A DNA stretch of 64,000 nt, from contig JAQFVV010012477.1 in NCBI GenBank assembly GCA_028023455.1, positions 3,125,865 through 3,189,864 on the forward strand. Reading direction: 5' to 3'. The position numbers were made by a program, and so were the translations under genes. A model generated the notes under the pieces. That model saw only the letters and a list, made by a program, of their open reading frames with translations, did no database searches and was not told the DNA's origin. Of the stretch, positions 59,560-64,000 are shown piece after piece; positions within the stretch are counted from its first letter, which is position 1; every line of letters starts with the position of its first letter. The stretch comes from Epiperipatus broadwayi (lineage: Eukaryota; Onychophora; Udeonychophora; Euonychophora; Peripatidae).

Positions 59560-61550
59560 GGAGACATTCACTTAAACTTTAGCTTTGCTCTCGATCACTG
59601 AGAGTCTCCAAAAATATAAAATAATTTGTTCCTGCCAAGGTATGACCGAGTAAAGCACCTAGATTATTCTCCATCGGGAGATGGCCTATCGGATGCGAAC
59701 TTTCCACTGCCCGTCATAAATTCACCATGAAGATCTGCTGCCTGAAATGAATGAGAAAGCTGCTGTTGCCATGAAATTAAATGAATATCTAAATACAAGA
59801 AAAAATTGCCACTCGTGAACTTTTTGCTGCTAAACTAATGGAATCAGAAAACTTCTTATAAAACAGGTACCTGTCTGTGTTCAAACTCTAGAGTACTCTA
59901 ATAATATGCTATAGCTCTTCTTCATACTACTTATCTAAATTATAAAATGTAAAACTACCATTTGTATAGCTAAAACTGAATAATTAACTTAATGTGTAAA
60001 TTTCTCTACTAATCTAGCTTACCTCATTCTATATTGGGTGCGTATTTCTATAATCTACATTTCTATCTATAGTTATTATTTAATTATTGCATGCTCATAA
60101 TAATTTCAATTTTCAAAGTTTAAATCTATGATCGCTTAAAACAATGAATGCGTGTCAAATTTTCATTAATATTTACTTTCCTAAATAACTTTACTTTCAT
60201 ATAAATCGACATGCATTCAATGCTTCATTTATTGTAATGCAGGGTCTACCACTTCGCAAATGGCTGACGTATTAGTTATAATAATTCCCAATTTATATAT
60301 GTTTGGTATTTATTAAATCATCATGAATAATTCCATAGAATTACATTTCTTTGAGAGTCACCAACGTTCTTTAGTAAATGTTGATAATGTCGGGCCGAAT
60401 TAGAAATCCATTTAAATCTTATCATAATCGTTTATAAGTATACATGTGTTACATTTTAGAGATGCGATGACCCATTCCGCCATGAAATTTCCGGATTCTT
60501 CAGGGATGAAATTAACCCCAGTTGTCCTACACAAGCGGGCATAATGGGTGCTCCCGTAGGACTTGATAACGTCATGCAGCCAGCCGGCAAAAATGCGACA
60601 CGGACCGCTTGTCCCTGATTATGCTTATGTGACACCTTACTTCATCGGGTCGGAGCAGAGACCAGCCTGACATTCTTATAAACCCATTTGCGGCATTGCA
60701 GTTTCAATATACTGCCATTCCATATTGCCTTTCTAAAGCGTACCACGTGTTCCTTCACTTAATCTTATTATTCTATATATCACTCCGCCTCTGCATTATC
60801 TTCATAATTCACTCTCAAATAAATGTTTGCCCTTAGTCATAAAATAAATAATTTAATTAAATAAATATATGTCCGCCGCTACTCTTAAATCTTACTTTAG
60901 ACTCTTGCATTGCACAGGTATAAATTCCCCAAGGCATGCATTAGAAATACTCACTCAAGAATTTTAGGTAGCTAGATTATGCAAACAAATAAGTGAATTC
61001 CTTTTGTAAACATTTCAGTATCGGAAATACCGCTACTGAAATCCTCAATATAAAATAATGTCTAAATAAATAAATGTATTCTTTAAAATATAATCATGTC
61101 GCAAATTCCGCTACTGAAGCTTTGAATCCCTAAAATCTTATTAGTAAATGATTTTATTAAAATGTATTAATAAATAATTTTAAACTATATGTCTGCAGTT
61201 ACGTTTCATTTATTCGATACCCATTCTAATTTATTCGATACCCATTCTATATAATATTTCCTCGATTATGTAAATATGAATGTTTAATTAATATTAGTTT
61301 AATTATTGGCTAACTCGAGAATAAAATCACGAGTCTCTTGCATATCCCTGACCACCATGCCTAAGGAAATATTTACTAATGTCGCATCAGATGTGTTGTT
61401 TCGTGGATTGTATTGTGGAACCGATAAACTATGTTCGAACTCAGTACCACGGGTGGCTTCGCTACTCGATGGTGCTGCTGTTCTGTATGGTGGTCGAATT
61501 CTGCACTATGTTTACGAGTCACACGTTTTCTGACCGTTACAGCATTTAGA
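59560..61550. promoter_or_regulatory. CpG-richer island-like stretch, possible regulatory or 5' gene region
   Basis: CG dinucleotides are much more frequent here than in the rest of the window, for example CTCTCGATCACTG, ATCGGATGCGAAC, GCGGGCATAATGGG, GCCGGC, GCGACACGGACCGC and ATCGGGTCGGAG between 59.6 and 60.66 kb, and again at 61.31-61.53 kb. No long reading frame exists. A 75-codon open stretch (61306-61533) overlaps an antisense one and has no recognised domain. Lack of CpG decay suggests unmethylated or recently arrived DNA, such as a promoter, a first exon or a young insertion. This is inference. Confidence 0.35.
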
Positions 61551-61790
61551 ATATGTTTTATTTTCAAGTTTAAAGAGGTTTATTTAAACTTCTTTGTATC
61601 AATAATTTCAATGTCTGTTATCAAGTTACAATCTTTAGTAGCTATATAAATATATTAGACCATTAATGAGGGTGGTATTCCACCATTATTGTTCATGACA
61701 ACAGTTAGAAATTGTTGATTGTTATTGATATTGTATTGTCTAAGTGTTGATTGGTTTTTAATGGTTATTACTAATTATATATTAATAATT
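61551..61790. repeat. Repeat F, uninterrupted F1-F2 copy
   Basis: F1 (TTTATTTAAACTTCTTTG, TATCAATAATTTCAATGTCT, TCAAGTTACAATCTTTAGTA) runs straight into F2 (TTAGACCATTAATGAGGGTG, TGTTGATTGTTATTGAT, GTCTAAGTGTTGATTGG). This is the empty-site counterpart of the LINE-interrupted copy at 49.74 / 58.71 kb. Confidence 0.78.
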
Positions 61791-62880
61791 TGGTTGGATT
61801 TATTATCTCTAAGTTCATTTGATACAAACTACATTTGAGTTAAAACTCATTTCAGTGTACGGTGAGGTGATTTTATAAACAATTTGGGTGGTGTAATTTA
61901 ATATATAAAGAGAATTGACTCTTCAGAACATCGTCACCATTTTTGGTAACATAAATAAAAAGCTTTTATCATTGTAACAAAATAGAAAACGTCACAAAGT
62001 AAAAATAATTTTTACTATTCTGAACCTGCTACATTTCAAATTTTTTTTATCTTTCCCCATTGGTAATTTGAGTTATTAAATCAACATTTTATTTTAAAAT
62101 TTTAAAACCTTTATCCATACTTTTAAAACAATAAATTATACTTGTTTTATTACAAATATAAATTTAAAAATGACAAACATATTTAAAATATTTATATTTA
62201 TGAACACAGAACAATAATAAAGTAAAATATGTAATGAAGTTCTTTCTGACTGACAAGTACATCAAAGCTGAATTTAACAAAAAACTTTATTCATTAAATT
62301 GCATTTTTAAAACACGAATAAATTATTATAAAGTCATCTTATCAGAAATACTGGACTATTGTATTTGACAAAGCACAATGATCATAGTTCATATTTTTAT
62401 CTTTACTTTAAATTTTTTTAATTTTTCTTTTTAAAAATTAACGTACTTCAAAAAAATCTAATTTTTTTGATAATTATTATACAAAATATTTTATGAAAAT
62501 AATCATAAACATGCAAATAAATGGCAGAAAAGATACAATTATTTTGCTTTTTGGCTAATTACGATGCAAGAGAAAATTATATGTTTGTTTATATGTTCAA
62601 GATTAAAAAATCTACCAATTAATAATATTCTAGGCCAATGGCGCACTAGCTTTTACACTTGCAATTCCCATACTCAGACAGAAATTTTACATGACCCATT
62701 ATATGTTGTTACCATCCTATTATATGCATATAAGGATAGTAATAAAAGTCATTTTACCACCTACAAATATACATTTTTATATTATACTTCAAAACATATG
62801 ATTTGATATAAGATCTTTCAAAACTGTGTATTATCCAACATGAAAATATCTCAAAAAATGTATTATCCCCAACAATGCAT
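61791..62880. other. AT-rich spacer, nothing recognised
   Basis: Short low-complexity frames only, including an 80-codon one at 62564-62806 without a known domain. Confidence 0.45.
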
Positions 62881-62925
62881 CTGTGACCCATTGAGGGATT
62901 CTGACACACATATTGTGCATCACTG
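62881..62925 (+). mobile_element. hAT-like transposon 3' end
   Basis: The stretch GTGACCCATTGAGGGATTCT, then ACACATATTGTGCATCACTG, matches the shape of hAT 3' ends (GACCCxxTGGGGGxTxxxGACCCACAGGTTGAGAACCACTG). The opposite end was not found upstream, so it is a fragment. Confidence 0.5.
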
Positions 62926-64000
62926 TTCAAATCTTTTGTAAACTTGTTTATAATTTTTTTCTATGAACTATTCACCAATTAATGTTTATATTAGTTCAGT
63001 TTTAACTGTGTCATATGAACGTAAATCTCCAAAACTGCAAGAGACTGATTTAAAGATAAAATTCAACAGCCGCTAAATAGTGTTCTTACTATTAATAGCT
63101 GAGAATCATTTTACTATACCATTATGAAATCTTTTTAATATGAAATAATTAATCAGCATAAAGTTCCTAACTATATGTAAACACTCAAAGAATTAACTTT
63201 CCAAAAATGGATAATCATTTTATGTGTAAGCTACTTTGAAAAAAGATTATATTAATTGTAAGAGCATTTGGAAAGTTGTTTGTTTCATTGTTTACATATC
63301 ATTTTAAAACATTTCCTTGATTAGTTATATACATATATGTTTGAATATTTACATTCTAAAGTATGCAAATCCATGTTTAAATATTCATTATAATCTTGAT
63401 CCAATTTATTATTCAACTCTTACATTATTTATGGATGACAACTCCATCTCCTTTTATTATACTATGATTATGATACTATATGGTATCAAAAGTACTTAGT
63501 TTTAAATAAATTCTTTTCTATTTCAAACCCAAACCTGTTTAGGTGTTAAATGTTTTAACATTTGCTTATTCACACTAAAGTGACATTTTCTTTCTTATTA
63601 AATAAAAACAAGATTTTGGATTATATATATTTATATATTGTAATGGTTGATTACTGTGATGACAAGGGGCTTTAGATTCTAGAACAGTGGAATGCATGTT
63701 TATTTGGTAAATGCAGTTATCAATGCAGCATAGAAACAAATGACTTTTTATTGTATTCAAACTATATTTAATTAAATAAATATTTATTTAGATTTACATT
63801 GAATAAATCTGAAATTAATCAAACATAAAACTATGAAGTAGAGCTAAGTATATATCTTGTAGCTTATGCAGAACCTGTTCAAATGTTTTAGAATCATAAG
63901 TAAATTTTGGTCTTGGTATCCTTATAAAAAAAAATTAAGATTATCCTATTTTTTTTATTTATAAATTTGAAAAAACAATATACTGTAGCAGTGCACAGCT
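62926..64000. other. AT-rich spacer, nothing recognised
   Basis: No domain-bearing frame or recognised repeat up to the window end. Confidence 0.45.

Noticed and set aside
61306-61533. 75-codon open frame in the CpG-rich stretch
   Set aside because: It has an overlapping antisense open frame and no domain or splice context; kept only as part of the CpG-rich region.

Overview
The window is non-genic, very AT-rich animal DNA. I found no intact host protein-coding exon, rRNA or functional tRNA gene; almost everything recognisable is a decayed mobile element. RTE-clade LINEs, Penelope-like elements (PLEs), a Ty3/gypsy LTR element, hAT ends, tRNA-derived SINEs and hammerhead-ribozyme repeats together point to an invertebrate metazoan. 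The phylum cannot be fixed from this window. CpG-to-CpA/TpG changes at conserved positions suggest old, methylation-type decay.

Layout. 0-3.15 kb: AT-rich spacer. 3.15-6.0 kb: RTE LINE on the minus strand (endonuclease and reverse transcriptase, both broken). 6-15.8 kb: AT-rich spacer with a 59-bp tandem duplication and a small hairpin repeat. 15.8-16.5 kb: tandem dimer of a 416-bp repeat (family B) with decayed hammerhead ribozymes. 16.9-20.3 kb: remains of a PLE with direct and inverted terminal repeats. 21.5-22.0 kb: inverted repeat of unknown type. 24.2-27.0 kb: two head-to-head pairs of a tRNA-tailed repeat (family A) with a second hammerhead-like motif. 27.07-35.05 kb: Ty3/gypsy element on the minus strand with 1.7-1.8 kb LTRs. 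35.4-36.45 kb and 47.3-47.8 kb: palindromes built from a PLE 3' end; the first has a GIY-YIG endonuclease fragment in the middle and tRNA-like sequences after it. 37.5, 39.1 and 43.6 kb: about 100-bp tRNA SINEs. 39.36-42.72 kb: a 3.36-kb foldback element with long inverted arms. 45.04-45.64 kb: family B palindrome with one hammerhead whose core is intact.

49.7-59.0 kb is a four-level nest. Repeat F is split by an RTE LINE. That LINE is split by a 6.16-kb insertion of unknown type. That insertion is split by an inverted array of 433-bp hammerhead units with a 13-bp target-site duplication. An unsplit F copy lies at 61.6 kb. The stretch 59.5-61.55 kb is visibly richer in CG dinucleotides and is the best candidate for a host regulatory region. 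A hAT-like end is at 62.9 kb.

The most interesting system is the set of hammerhead-bearing repeats, which resemble metazoan retrozymes or PLE terminal repeats. They coexist with PLE remnants that could have supplied the reverse transcriptase and endonuclease, and most are arranged head-to-head as palindromes. All structure and homology calls were made by eye.
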